Source: Bryoerythrophyllum caledonicum
Lineage: Eukaryota; Streptophyta; Bryopsida; Pottiales; Pottiaceae
NCBI GenBank assembly: GCA_963971425.1
Contig: OZ020520.1
Coordinates: 5,746,553 to 5,810,552 of the forward strand
Direction of reading: 5' to 3'
DNA length: 64,000 nucleotides
A model generated the notes under the pieces. The model saw only the letters and a list, made by a program, of their open reading frames with translations, ran no database searches and had not been told where the DNA came from. Positions 50,101 to 62,079 of the stretch are shown piece after piece. Each line of letters begins with the position of its first letter. Position 1 is the first letter of the stretch. Position numbers and translations under genes: made by a program.

Positions 50101-51748
50101 AGTTTTAGTGGTGTCTCAACTAGTTTCCTTGGAACAACTTGGTGTTCTCTAAGCGCAAGGTAGACCTAATTTTAGCTGCCTTTGAGAACGAAGAAGGAGA
50201 GCTCATGTTAGTCACTTGTTATGGTCTTTATTTCTTAATTAGCTGCTACATATGGTGGCTATCCTCTTGAATCCTTCATTTAAATATGGAAGAGTTTGGA
50301 TGGCTTCTAAACTCAAGTTAGAATTAGTTTTAGCTGCCTTTGATTATGAAGGAGAGAATTGGTGAGTCATTTGAACTGAAAGTTTCAATAAGTTATCAGT
50401 CTGTAGCTTCTCAGAATCCTTGAAAGAGTATGGTTAGTTTAACCCTTTAACTCCGTAAAGACCCAAAATGGGCCTTTGCAGCACTGCTCCAGGAATTCCG
50501 AGGCATTAAAGAATTAACCTCTCAAGTTAACTACTTTTAACTGCTTTTATGAACAAAGGAGAGGACATGTTGTACCGTGAGTCTAGCTCATTACAGAGTA
50601 AATGGAAGCTGATGTTAATTGACTAAATATATTTTTCCCTCACCTCACAAGTGATTGTCATGTTGCCAGGGATTTTCCGAATGCATGGGCGCCAGTGGTG
50701 GACATGATCATAGAAGGGCTGGATGCAAGTGGATATGCGAGAGGCAAAATGATGGCCAAGCAAATTGCACGCAACTGGCTCCGTACCAACTACGTTGCTT
50801 TTGAGCAGGTCGGAAAGATGATTGAGAAATATGATGCCACAAGCTGTGGAAAGATCGGTGGCGGCGGAGAATACAATCCACAGGTAACTCACCCCCATAA
50901 CCTTTTTGCTTTAGTACCAATAATCTTTGAAGTACCCTTTATATCCTTTTTGCTTCCCTCTAACAAATGAAATCACCAATTTTTACATTAATTACTGTAG
51001 GTGGTCAGTGTCCAGGTTAAAAATCAAATATGGTACTTCAAAGATCTCTAGGAACTTGCTATGTACTTCTAAAGCATCCCATGTTGTACGGTTAACTTTT
51101 GCCTCTCCATTAGCATAGAATATGGAATAGTGTCACCTCATTCACTTGAGGTTTTAAATGTACAAGCTAAAAACCAAAGTGCCACTTAATATTTCTAGAA
51201 GAAAAAATAGAATTTTCTTAGTAGGGAAAACTACTTGCTTTTCATTGATATGTAGTTTAGTCTCTTCTTAGAAGTTTCAAGTGATTTAACTCCTAAAGGA
51301 CCAAAGCATTGTAGAGGAATTCCTACGCCAGTCATTCAAAATTGCAAAGATGAATCTTTTCACAATGTAAGCGTAGAATCTTCCTCTAAATTGATATGAA
51401 ATGATGTGGTAAAATATTTGTGAATTTTGACCGTATGGATTGAAAGATAATTGCAGTCAAAGTGAAAAAAAAATTGTCTCCTTAACAGACACTTGGTCCT
51501 TTAGGGGTTAATGAGTTATATTAATGGACAATTTTGGTCGGTGAGCAGTTAGGGGCTAACTACCAAGTAAAAAATTAGTGAACAAGTGCTTTATTATTTT
51601 TATTTTTTTGGGGAGCTAACATTTGGGTTGTTTGATTGTACGATGGCAGACAGGTTTTGGGTGGAGTAATGGTGTGGTGTTGTCGCTTTTGCAAAAGTAT
51701 GGGTGGCCAGCTTCGGAGCCATTTCACTGTCCTGGTGACTTTTCCTGA
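47174..51748 (+). CDS. TRE1: Neutral trehalase, GH37, 12 exons
   Basis: It hydrolyses trehalose to two glucose. Exons: 47174-47414, 47809-48106, 48219-48338, 48506-48621, 48713-48813, 48923-49029, 49150-49222, 49331-49519, 49738-49816, 49910-50009, 50670-50883 and 51650-51748. They sum to 1737 nt (578 residues) with every phase fitting and GT-AG throughout. GH37 signatures are present: PGARFREVYYWDSYW (residues 163-177), ESGWDFSSRW (317-326, the catalytic-Asp region), QWDFPNAWAP (474-483) and GGGGEY (538-543). The N-terminus has a hydrophobic stretch (KLLTLLVTIQAAALASF), comparable in place to the membrane anchor of Arabidopsis TRE1. ATG 47174 is the first in frame; alternative in-frame ATGs follow at codons 4 and 6. 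Exon 1 is markedly GC-rich. The first donor (AA|GTTCGT) is the weakest junction. The gene looks intact. Confidence 0.95.
49550..50580 (+). repeat. Short dispersed repeats in trehalase introns, also in PH-gene introns
   Basis: A motif near TCACCCAAAGTTTCAATAAG followed by ATACC-GTC occurs at about 49551, 50041 and 50381, and in the PH gene introns at about 43113 and 43553. A second motif, TTTTAGCTGCCTTTGAGAAC followed by GAAGGAGAG, occurs near 50170, 50328 and 50526, and in part near 49597. Together they look like fragments of one interspersed family. Confidence 0.6.
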
Positions 51749-52143
51749 CATAGTATCGCATCAAAGACTGCGGAGGAGACTTGCCAACAGTCCCAGCATC
51801 ATTTTTGCAGATGTGTTACAACCTTGTACATAAATTCAAATTTTATCGATGAGTCAAACTTTGTACATTGTGTCTTGTACTATTACAACATATATTGTGT
51901 CTTGTACTATTAGAACATATGCTGTGTCTTGGACTGTTATGACATGGTATCTGCCTTTTTAGTGATAAGGGTTGAATATGTAGACTGCTTACTAAGTTGT
52001 TATCCGGTTCCTGTAGTACATGCACAGTTGAAGTGTTCTAAAGCCACATGCCATCATGATAGTTGTCACGGTTTTCTAGAAAACTGCCTTTTCATTCCCT
52101 ATGAAAACATTCCATCATGGTAGATGACATCATTCCCATTAGT
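51749..52143. other. Trehalase 3' flank
   Basis: No gene seen. A short repeated phrase, CATTGTGTCTTGTACTATTA followed by (C/G)AACATAT, occurs two to three times at 51868-51945, probably in the 3' UTR. Confidence 0.5.
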
Positions 52144-52395
52144 TTAACCCCTTAATACGTCAGTTGGGAACCGTATATGCAGGCATGTATTTTACTTTGT
52201 AGAATACAAAAAATGTGTTCAGCTTTAGCAAGACTTGTGCCTTTGGATTGAACATTTTTCAACTAATGTATTCCACTTGGAGGTCATTTCAATATTTCAA
52301 CCTTATCATGTTCAAATGCGACACTATACATGTAGAATATTATAGCCACTACCATGATGCCACCTTATGACATTTAAAGGTTGAATCATGCAACA
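52144..52395 (+). mobile_element. TTAA-flanked MITE, diverged copy D
   Basis: It starts at TTAA|CCCCTTAATACGTCAGT (52144) and ends near TTTAAAGGTTGAA. The body matches the other copies (GACTTGTGCCTTTGGATT, TCATTTCAATATTTCAACC, CAAATGCGACACTATACATG). It is more diverged than the 53655 copies. Confidence 0.65.
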
Positions 52396-53654
52396 TACTT
52401 GTGATAATCTCTCCTTGAAATTCACAGAGTGGTTGCCATAATTGAGTACGAAATAGCTTAGTCTACCTTTGGCCATTCATATTTTATAATTTACTGCATT
52501 TAACCCCAACATGACCAAAGTCTCCTTCGGGGGGATTTCACATTTTGGGCAGGTTCCTAAAATTCGAAAAAAAATCTTTTTTTTAAAAAACTTTTATTGT
52601 AGATCGGCCCTGATAAGAGCTTCGTGGAGGTATTTTTTTTTTTAAAATTGGATTTACGGTTTGAAAGTTAGTACCACCTATTGTCAAAAATGGGGAGGCT
52701 GGGCAGCCTGGGCACCCCTGGGAACCAATGACACACAAGTGTGAAAGAGGGGCAATAAGTAGGGGCACAAAGGGTGGAGAAAGGGTGGGGCAGCCCAAAT
52801 CAAGGGGAGGAATAGTGGAAGGGAAGACCCCACAAATTCCAAGAAAAGGGATAAATATAAAAAAATTTAAATAGCAAAAAGTGGTGCATGGCATGGGCTG
52901 TGGGTACTGAAAGAGATGGCACGTGTGAAAAAATAAAGTAAAAAATTAAAAAAATGTCGCCTTGCAGTGGCGGGCCACCCCCGAGGAGCTGCGCGGGTCC
53001 CGCACAGGGGAGTGGGTGAATGACGTGGCCCTTCATTTCTTGAAGGGTCCCCATTTTGAAGCCCTGCCCTCAACCTATAATATTTGAATAATTCAATAAA
53101 CTCATTAAAATTAGAGATTTTACCCGTTTTAGAAAAGAAAAATCTCTAGAATAAGTAAAAAATTAAATTCCACATTTCAACCGTACGGATTTCTAAATTT
53201 GTAAGTTCATATTTAGCAAATAATTTCTCACTTCATTTGTAGTCATTTGCATTGTTTTATACCCCCTTTCACTAAAGTATTTATTTGAGCATGATGTACC
53301 CCTCGAAATGACCTCAAATTTTGCACACACTTAGCTAACATCACATTCTTTACATTGGTAATGGTTTCCAACACAATGTACTATAAATACTAGACGATAT
53401 GCTTAGTCAAAGTGAGCTGATTTTGTCGGGCAAGAGGAAAAAATAACTACTTCTTGCACTTCAAACACTATAATCTTCACATCCGTGCGGTGGATTGCAA
53501 CTAAAATTTTTCAGGATTATTATACATGAGTCTAGTTTTAGATCTTACGGTTAAAAGTTGAGAATTCTTCTAAAAAATGTGATTATTGCGGCCATGTTTG
53601 ACTATGGCAGTTTTGGACTAGTTTTGGACAGAAATTGTCAAGGAACTTTAGGGG
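52396..53654. other. Intergenic DNA without recognised genes
   Basis: A more GC-balanced block at about 52600-53080 has several open minus-strand frames but no recognisable protein. The rest is AT-rich. AGGGGTTAAT- and TTTAACCCC-type sequences occur at 52499 and 53651, probably relics or edges of the TTAA MITE family. Confidence 0.45.
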
Positions 53655-54140
53655 TTAATCCTTGAACGTCAGTCGGGAATCGTATATGCAGGATTGTGTT
53701 TTACTCTATAGAATACATAAAATTTATTAAAGTTTAGGAAGACTTACACCTTTGGATTGAAGAATCTTCAACTAACATCTTTCATTTGGGAGTCATTTCA
53801 ATATCTGAACCTTATCATGTTCAAATACGACACCGTACATGTAGAATGCGATGGTCACCAACTACACCATATGAAGTTTAAGGGTTAATGCCAAATCAGT
53901 TGACGTCAGTCGGGAATCGTATATGCAGGATTGTGTTTTACTCTATAGAATACATAAAATTTATTAAAGTTTAGGAAGACTTACACCTTTGGATTGAAGA
54001 ATCTTCAACTAACATCTTTCATTTGGGAGTCATTTCAATATCTGAACCTTATCATGTTCAAATACGACACCGTACATGTAGAATGCGATGGTCACCAACT
54101 ACACCATATGAAGTTTAAGGGTTAATGCCAAATCAGTTGA
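53655..54140 (+). repeat. Perfect 237-bp tandem duplication of a TTAA MITE
   Basis: A MITE with TTAA at 53655-53658 and 53885-53888 is followed by an apparently identical second copy. The exact period is 237 bp (for example ACGTCAGTCGGG at 53666 and 53903, CCAAATCAGTTGACG at 53891 and 54128). The duplicated blocks are 53667-53903 and 53904-54140. I found no difference by eye, so the duplication is very recent, or else an assembly artefact. Confidence 0.85.
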
Positions 54141-54457
54141 CGGCTCAAGTAAACATGCAAGTAAATGATGTGGCTACCAAATTACAAGTCCAGCAATGCA
54201 AAATAATTTGAGAAAGATATAGATCAAAGTAGATTTGCTTTAAAACTTAGTTATGCTCACACTTGGATTACGCAATGAATGCTACAAATTTGACATGCAT
54301 ATGTGGTTTTCTAGGTCTGTTTTTTTGGATGGGCATGATTTGGCCTTCACATTTATAATTGTATCCCTATTTAGTACACATCATGTATGCAAATTGAGCA
54401 AAATGGTTTTGTTGAGGTCTCTCTCTGTTGTTGATGGAGAGCATATAGAAGAAGCTA

Positions 54458-55570
54458 CTTAAGAGAAAATGAGAAGGGTGAAAGTACTAGAAATGCTGCT
54501 AGAGACTTATAAGTATCCCAAAGTTGGATTGCACAATTTTATAAGCAACATTCGAGTGAGTTAAGTGATGTGAATCGTAGTTTTAGTGGCAGGCCACAGG
54601 TGTACAGTGTAGCTGATTGCAGGGCTTGTGTGAGAGAAATCATTGTAGGTGGCTTAGAAATTCCACACAAAGTTGGAAATTACTTGAGAGAAGAGCTTCA
54701 TGTTGGTATGACTGATAGTACTGTGAGAAGAATGTTACGAAAAGCAGGTTTGAAATGTAAAGTAAAGCAAAAGAAACCAAAGCTCACACTTCTTCATATT
54801 GAGGGACGATTAGAATTTGCTAGACGTCATTGCGATTGGACTGCTGATGGTTGGGATTCTCTAATGAAACAAAAATCAACCGATTTTGCTCTAGTGGTCG
54901 CAATTGGTGTTGGTTTCGTGATGAGCAGAGTAGAAGTGCTGGAATCGTGGAATAAACTGTCAAGTTTGGAGGTGGGGGAGTGATAATGTGGGGTTGCATG
55001 ACTCCGAGTGGCCCTGGTATGATATGTAGGATTGAGGGAAGAATGGATCAATACGTGTATAGAGAAATTTTATAGCGAGAATTGATTCATACACTTTATA
55101 CATACAATTTAGATCCTGCCAATTTGATTTTTCAACAGGATAATGACCCAGAACATACATCCAAGAGTGTGCGTTGTTGGCTGAATTCGTAAGAATTCAC
55201 TCTTTTGAAGTGGCCGGCGCAATCTCCAGACTTGAATCCGATCGAACACTAGTGGGCAACTTAAAACGTCAACTGAACCAATATGAGAGATTTCTCAAAG
55301 GAATGTTAGAATTGTGGGAACGTGTTGAGGATTGTTGGGCTTCAACTACTCCCAATGAGTATAAGAACTTGTATAGAAGCATGCCTAAGCGCATTGCAGT
55401 TGTTACAGCTACTAAGGGTAGGTAATAGACCTCAATCCCCATCGAGGTATGACTGATTGCAATGGTAATTCTATGCAATTTATAGTTTCATTTTTGGTGC
55501 ATCCAATTTCTTTACATTGTTTGTTGAATTTCAATATGCTCTATTTGTAGTGAGTTTTGGCAGTCACTGT
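54458..55570 (+). mobile_element. Decayed Tc1-type DNA transposon resembling fungal/plant Tc1 elements
   Basis: The transposase remnant (54458-55425) has a helix-turn-helix-like start, [73 protein letters not shown] and a C-terminal LWERVEDCW...SMPKRIAVVTATKGR. The spacing between QQD and NPIE is 34 residues (DD34E). The first catalytic position reads FSNETKINRF, so the usual Asp is Asn. Several in-frame stops and at least one frameshift make it dead. The right end is probably TTTTGGCAGTCACTG at 55555-55569 before TA. No matching left end was found. Confidence 0.75.
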
Positions 55571-55743
55571 ACATAGTCAGCTCCCTTTAAAATAGCGTCT
55601 GTTACTACAACCTCTTTCATTGTAATAGTCGGCTTCCCAAGTACATTTGTACATTTCCATACTAAAACTCCCTTCATTATTATATCCGAGTTGCTTTATT
55701 ATAGGCATAACAACTAGGGATGTTGTAGAGGGAGTTGATTGTA
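55570..55743 (+). mobile_element. 174-bp MITE with TA-flanked inverted ends
   Basis: It starts TACATAGTCAGCTCCCTTTA and ends AGGGAGTTGATTGTA. The complement of the right end (TACAATCAACTCCCTCTACA) matches the left with small gaps. TA at both edges fits a Tc1/mariner-type target. Its left TA abuts the presumed right end of the dead Tc1 element. Confidence 0.65.
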
Positions 55744-58700
55744 TGGACTCTAAGAACTTTGAATGAGAAGTCTTATCCATTTTAATCTTGAAGAATGATT
55801 TACTATGATATACTTATAAATTAGTGAAGGAAACCCTTGTAATTGTTAGGAGAGTATTTTATTTTTGTACTTGTATTATCCACAATTACTTGCCCACCAT
55901 TTTGGTAGTTTTTCAATAGATAAGCAAGTACAAGATAATTGGATTAGGAACTAAGGAGTGGAACTTCAGTACATTTAAGTGCAACCTACAACAAAGTTAG
56001 AGTAGAAGTTATGTAGTCACTTTATGGATATTGATATTGGTTCCAGACATCTACTATTTAATGCTAGCATAAATCAAGCTAGACATTGTGTCGTTACCCC
56101 ACCTTTTTGGTTCCTCAATTAAAGCTCGCCACATTGAAGGCAATCGATTAAACTCTAGATCCATTGTCAAAAGGTAGGTCACCATACTAACTAGTTTTAG
56201 GGAAACTCTTTGATTCTAAAATGTCATGTGGTTGCAACAACTAAAATTGGCATTGAAATTTATTTTATTTGAAAATAATATTCATCTAGTTGAATGTAGA
56301 AACTTGAAAGGGTGGTGAATAAATCCCTACAAATTCTTGACTATCTCTCATCAAAATCACTCTAAACTATTCATTCTAGTGTGATGAGTGTAAATAAATC
56401 ATCAAATCTTTATTGTATTTCAACCAAAAAATCATAATCTAAATTATAAAAAAATAAGTTGCTAAAATTTTATCAATTTTTAACACATAGATTGGAAGAT
56501 TATGGTGTTTCAAGTTAAAGAAAAAGAGATTTTTCTTTCCTTCCGTTAAAAGGATTGGCAAACTTTTGTGTCAAGCTTTGTTGAATATCAAAATTTAGCA
56601 TTACACATTACACATGGTCACAATTTTATTCCATCGTGGTGCACATGATTTTAGTTCCTTGTGCAACACTATTTGATTAAAGGTAGTAGAGGGTCTGCAA
56701 TAGCATGTTCATAACAATCTTGCAAGGAAAAAGAGAACCAAAATTTGTCATAATACATTTCAAAACTTTGTAAATTCTTCATGGAATGCAAGTTCATGCT
56801 ACTTTTAAAATATTGTGGAAAAATAATGAAATAGACCAAAATCTCTAGTTTTCATGTGGACATCAAGAGGTTTTTTTGGTAACTCCATGCCATAGAGTGT
56901 GGCATCAAGTGCCTCACCACATCAAAGTAGTATTTTACCAATCTACTTTGTGTTTCATTGATTTTTGCATTCTACATCCGATAGATGATTTCACCTGCAT
57001 TGAATTTGAGTGTATTAGAAAGAGACCCTCCTTGACTTGACATGCTTGTCAAATCAAGCTTTATAAGTGATGTGGAGAGTTAGTTGTTGTTAGTTCTTGC
57101 TTGGAAATGGTGGTTTAGTTGTTTGAAAGAGACTCCCACTTTCTTATGTCACTTACATGCTTTGATTCTCCCATGGTGGAATGTCGTGGAGTGAGAGACG
57201 CTTGACTTCTCTGTGATTACCTCTTTTCACTTTGAAGGTGTGCTATGTGTGCATTGTTGTGCATATGATTTTTGCATAGCTGTTATTGGTTATGGCACTC
57301 TATATGTTGTGTGTGACAATGTACATTTACACAACACCTATCCAACATTGTTTGGTTCCATAAAAATTCCTTTTGATGTATTTTTTATTTATTTACTGTA
57401 CATGTCCAACCATAACTTTTTATCTACTTGTTTGATTTTTATAAAAATTTGTTCTTCCACCAGTCACTTCATTTTTCCCATTCTACAATAAATAAATAAA
57501 AAATCACCTCCTTTATACTAATTGACACTATTGATACCTTTCCAATACCTCTAAAATCATCTTAGAACTTTGGGAGTTTAGAAGTTAAAGTGACTCTATT
57601 CCTACATACAAATTTTTCCAAAAGTTTTGTTTGATTTTTTACTAAGAAACTAATAGAAATAAAATAAGTGTATGTATGCATGAAAGATGGATTTGATAAA
57701 ATATTCTTTCTAATAATAAATCAATAAGTAATAGGAAGATATCCCAAATTGATGTATTTGAAGATTTATGAAGTATTTTTTGCTTAGACATATATGTAAA
57801 GAAAAAAATCAGAAATGAGTAAGAATATATCTTTTCTAAAAGTGAATATAGTTGTGATTCAATTCATCATGTTTGCATTAAAATGAATGCTGACCTTATT
57901 TCGTAGTATGGGTAGAAAATTACAAATAAAAAGAGAACATAAAGATATAGAAATATTTGACCTGTATGTTTTCAAAAAAAATATAATGTTTTGAAATTAT
58001 ATTGTAAACTACAATCATGCATAATGATGTTCATTCACAATTCATTAACATTATATTGAAACACTAGATATCCAAAAATTTGAAAAAATATTTGAAATAC
58101 TATAACATCCTAACTTCTTTTTTTAAAAATCTAAAATAAGCAATTTAAACATAAGAAATTCAATTGAAAAATGAATCATCATGAAATAATTCATCTAAGA
58201 TAAAATAGACAATGAACATTTTTTTCTCCTTAAACTCCTATTTAAACGAGTCTATCACTCATTGAATGTTCTCATTGCCCAACATTATTATATTAGTTCT
58301 TGGAGTTGTCTGAGTATATTTCTTAAACAATTATATCACTTATTAGACTAGGTAAAAAGTTTTCAAAATAGAAATAAGCTAGAATTTAAAAGCACCATAC
58401 CTTTAAAAATGTTTGAAACCAATTATTCCTTATTATACCAAATAAGCGTAAATCCCTATAGTCTCAATGAGACAAGGGCAGTCCATTAGTTAAGTAAACA
58501 TATGTAAATGCAAAAATCAAATGTATCCGTTATACAACTGTCATTTACTTTATATAGTCCTTATATACCTGGTATCTAATTCAACCTTACTAGGTATCAC
58601 ATGTTTTTTGTTACATCAAAAGATTCATCATCGCTTAATAAACATAATGAAAGAAGAAGAATCTTAGGATAGTGATCATGGTCATTTGAACATGATTCAC

Positions 58701-59210
58701 TTATGTATTTTTTTAACATTATACCAACTCTAATTTGTTCAAGAATCTAATATGCATCATTTCTTTCACCTTAAACTTATAAGATGGTTAATCATATCAT
58801 TGGTTTTTTATTTTAATATTTAAATATTCATTTGACCAAGCTTGGACCAATTATGCATTAATAAGTGTGAAAAAAGTTTTATAATTCAATTTTATTTTTA
58901 TTTGATTTTTACTTAAATGATTGGCAAGATTTTCTTGATAATTTTGGCAAAATAGCTTTGCATATCAACTGAGTCAAATAAATGAGTCAAGAGATTGTAT
59001 ACTCCATAAATTTAAATAATGTTGGCAAAAATATTGGCAATTTAAAGGCCTTCAATATAACCTCCATGCACCATAATCTATCAATTACATAACATTGTCA
59101 AATCAAAATGGTTACGAAGTATTCCCTTTTTGCTGTCAATAAAATAAGCTAGAATATATTGAAAATTTATATAGTCATACAACTTGTGGCCAATATTTTG
59201 GAATAACAAA
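55744..59210. other. AT-rich intergenic DNA, no gene seen
   Basis: About 3.5 kb with no supported coding region, RNA or repeat. The 92-codon frame at 57213-57491 has no features beyond Phe, Cys and Tyr bias from AT-rich DNA. Confidence 0.5.
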
Positions 59211-59384
59211 CACTACAAGAAAACAAGGTGTTTAGTAGCGTTTTGAAAAATTCCTAAGCAACGCTTAGGGCCTTGCTTTGTACATAAAATCACGCTACAA
59301 CTGTTGCTTGTTTAAAAAGCAAGCCCCTAGGCGTTGCTTAGGAATTTTTCAAAACGTTGCTAAATACCCTTTTTTCTTGTAGTG
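59211..59384 (+). mobile_element. CACTA-type MITE, 174 bp
   Basis: The termini are CACTACAAGAAAA and TTTTTTCTTGTAGTG, the classic En/Spm (CACTA) ends, flanked by a 3-bp AAA duplication (59208-59210 and 59385-59387). The ends extend into a long foldback: GCGTTTTGAAAAATTCCTAA with AGCAACGC on the left, and GCGTTGCTTAGGAATTTTTC on the right. It has no coding capacity. Confidence 0.88.
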
Positions 59385-60420
59385 AAACTTAATGGACATA
59401 ATATATAAAACTATTTCTATATCTTATTGGAATTTAGATGTTAAAATTTTGTCTATATTTATGATATTAGAGAGATAATTAGCATTATAACTTTATGGTT
59501 TTTCATTGTCTTTTGAACTAAAATTTCACTAAATCATATGAAACATTCAAAAATATTTAAGAATTATGTACTTGAGTTTTTTTTTAATCTCACAAAATCA
59601 CATTTAAATATAATATTAATGGATGTTTATTTAAGATACATCTTCAAGTTATTTGAATATACATCATTTCAATTAGTTTATAGATTTCATTATTATATAA
59701 TGACCAAAGCACAAACCAATTAAATCTTCAAACCAAACTATGTATGTTCCTTAATTAATGAAAGATCCTCATATATTTTTTTCCATTCACGTTCAAAAAA
59801 ATTATTCTATTTTGTACAAAAACCTGTATACAAAAATCATGTTAACTTATTTTTGAATGTGTACAAACCTCATGGCATATATCATAGCTTTTTATTCACG
59901 AAAATAATTACATTGAATATATAATCCAATTCATGTATTGAGTCTTTTGATCAAATTTAGTACAACAATAAAAAACTCATGACTCACTATTAAATAGTTT
60001 TTATATAAATATATAATCCACTTTTTAGAGTATTTGATCTCTTCCTTATAAATGTATGTATTTTTGTTGTTTAATAGTATGACTTATGTATATTTACATG
60101 CATTGACCTTGAAATCAATCAAAACAACCATCAATAAAATTTGAAGTATTTTGGTTATTCATTCAAATTGAAATCAAAATTTATAAGCTGATCATGGAAT
60201 ATATATATTTTTTCAACATACAAAATACAAAAAAAAATCAATTAAAAAAAACCGTATCCAAATATCTCATACTCACTATTCCAACTTGAAATGTCTAATA
60301 TAATTGCCAAAAATCAACAATAATCAAATGATTTCTTCTAAGAATACATTTCTTGAATATACCGCATATTAAGAGTGCATACGAGCAAGTAAGATCAAAT
60401 TTTATTTCAACTTTGTAATT
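59385..60420. other. AT-rich intergenic DNA
   Basis: No gene seen. It includes the 3' flank of the minus-strand Cys-rich gene, and a 61-codon frame that looks random. Confidence 0.5.
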
Positions 60421-62079
60421 TTAGTTTCTTTGTCTTGAAGTACATGATTCTCCATTGAGACACTTTAGACAACAACAATTATTAAATACAGTTGTTGGTG
60501 ACCACACAACATTTGACCATTGTGCCCTTGATGTACATTGCGTTGTTCGAATTGTTGGTGTAGGACGAGATGTTGTTTTATAAGCACTTAAAGGTTGTAA
60601 AACATAATGCTGAGAATTATTGAGATTATATAGAAGAGGATTTGTTTCCGTGTGAAATTTAGAACTTAGTGGATCCGATCTTCCTTTTAAATGCACATTG
60701 TGAAATTTACAACACTGAGCATAATGATCTCTAAATCTCTTTTTTTGAAGGCATTGTGAGTTTGGATCAATGGGCCTTGTCAGTTTTGACTTTTGTTGTT
60801 GATGATTGAAAGCCACTTCTTGTCTTGATGAATTATTTCCATGTCCATAATTTGGAGACCTTGGACAAAAAGCATTCGGACATAAACACATTCCGCAACA
60901 ACAAGAATGTAAATTACCACAATGAAAACATTTTTTTGAAGTCCTCATTTCAAACTCTTCACCACATTTGCATTTTCCACAACAACAATTATGAACGCCT
61001 ACCAAAGGATGAGCATGTGGAAATTCTAAGGCACATGCATTCTCGGGTTGCCATAAACTTTGTGGTGACGTTGGAGGATATATAGGTTTATCATTGCATA
61101 CATGATCTTGATATGATGTACCATAATCTTCATATGGACACGGAGGATCTTGCATCTCACCTTTTGCACACTTTGGGCTATGTTCATGTTTGCTAGGTGA
61201 ACAATCCGGAGATCCACAAGGAGATTGTGGAAAAGAATCAATTTCTTGAGTTGAGGGAAGTGGGGAACATACTCTACATGAAAAGGTTAAAGTTCCACAT
61301 GATGAAAAAGGTGGAGATGGAGATTTACTTTGACAACATGAATTTGATGGAATATTACGTTGACAACGTGAATCATATGAAATTAATGATCGAGGTGTAG
61401 AGCTTTTAGAAGATGAAGATGGTATAGGACTTGTTTGAGAACACGAAGTTACTTTTGTATTATTTGCTTGACATGCAAATGGAATCGGAGAGGTTGAAAC
61501 TTGGGCTTTTGATAGAGGTGAAGAACTTTGAGAACATGGACTTGTTTGAGAATATGAAGTAATATTTGGAGTGGTTTCTTGACATGCAAATGAAATTGGA
61601 AATTGGACTTTTTTAATATCGTGACTTTTTTTGTTTAAAGAAGGAGATATACATTCATTGCTTGGACAATCATTTTCTTTAAAATGCATTGGTAATAAAT
61701 TTGTTTCTAAAAAACGATTCTTTGTTTTTGAAGATTGTCCAGAAGTCATTGAATCTCCTTCATCATGGATAAATACAGGATATTTGTTGGATTGAATTGG
61801 TGGTGCAAGTTCATCGAGATTGCGTTTAGTTCCAAATATGCAATCATCCATAAATGCATCTCCAAGAGGTGATGTATTAGGAGTAGGACATTGTGTGGCT
61901 TGAATGTGCATATAAAGAGAGGCTCTTTGTTTAAGAAAAATATTATTACTTGTAGGTTTTGATCTAATTTTTACTGTGATCATATGAGGTGAAGAAGGTC
62001 TTGAAAGACCTTTACTAGCATCCATAGAGCTTGATTCTCGAAGCTTTTGAGAATTATTAGAAGCTTTCCATTTGAACAT
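60421..62079 (-). CDS. Ser/Pro/Cys-rich protein of unknown function, large exon
   Basis: An uninterrupted frame of 552 codons in AT-rich DNA, far too long for chance. I recognise no family. The first two thirds are Ser/Pro/Gln-rich, with repeats of the type PI(P/S)FACQ...N(I/V)TS(Y/C)SQTSP (two clear copies, residues about 165-225). The last third has three related Cys modules: HNCCCGKCKCGEEF, HSCCCGMCLCPNAFC and NNCCCLKCLNGESC, plus CFHCGN, which suggests metal binding or a disulphide-rich structure. There is no signal peptide or membrane segment. The frame stays open upstream of ATG 62079 to about 62280 with similar composition, so the true start may be further out or in an upstream exon. 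It could be a lineage-specific gene; expression is unknown. Confidence 0.65.
   Translation of the reverse strand: MFKWKASNNSQKLRESSSMDASKGLSRPSSPHMITVKIRSKPTSNNIFLKQRASLYMHIQATQCPTPNTSPLGDAFMDDCIFGTKRNLDELAPPIQSNKYPVFIHDEGDSMTSGQSSKTKNRFLETNLLPMHFKENDCPSNECISPSLNKKSHDIKKVQFPISFACQETTPNITSYSQTSPCSQSSSPLSKAQVSTSPIPFACQANNTKVTSCSQTSPIPSSSSKSSTPRSLISYDSRCQRNIPSNSCCQSKSPSPPFSSCGTLTFSCRVCSPLPSTQEIDSFPQSPCGSPDCSPSKHEHSPKCAKGEMQDPPCPYEDYGTSYQDHVCNDKPIYPPTSPQSLWQPENACALEFPHAHPLVGVHNCCCGKCKCGEEFEMRTSKKCFHCGNLHSCCCGMCLCPNAFCPRSPNYGHGNNSSRQEVAFNHQQQKSKLTRPIDPNSQCLQKKRFRDHYAQCCKFHNVHLKGRSDPLSSKFHTETNPLLYNLNNSQHYVLQPLSAYKTTSRPTPTIRTTQCTSRAQWSNVVWSPTTVFNNCCCLKCLNGESCTSRQRN

Noticed and set aside
50437-51515. 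A 1-kb element bounded by TTTAACCC and AGGGGTTAA
   Set aside because: The interval contains trehalase exon 11 in normal context, so the two motifs are separate relics or chance.
52583-53073. Minus-strand Pro/Cys-rich frames as a gene
   Set aside because: There are several overlapping short frames, no splice pattern and no recognisable protein; it looks like old repeat or neutral sequence.
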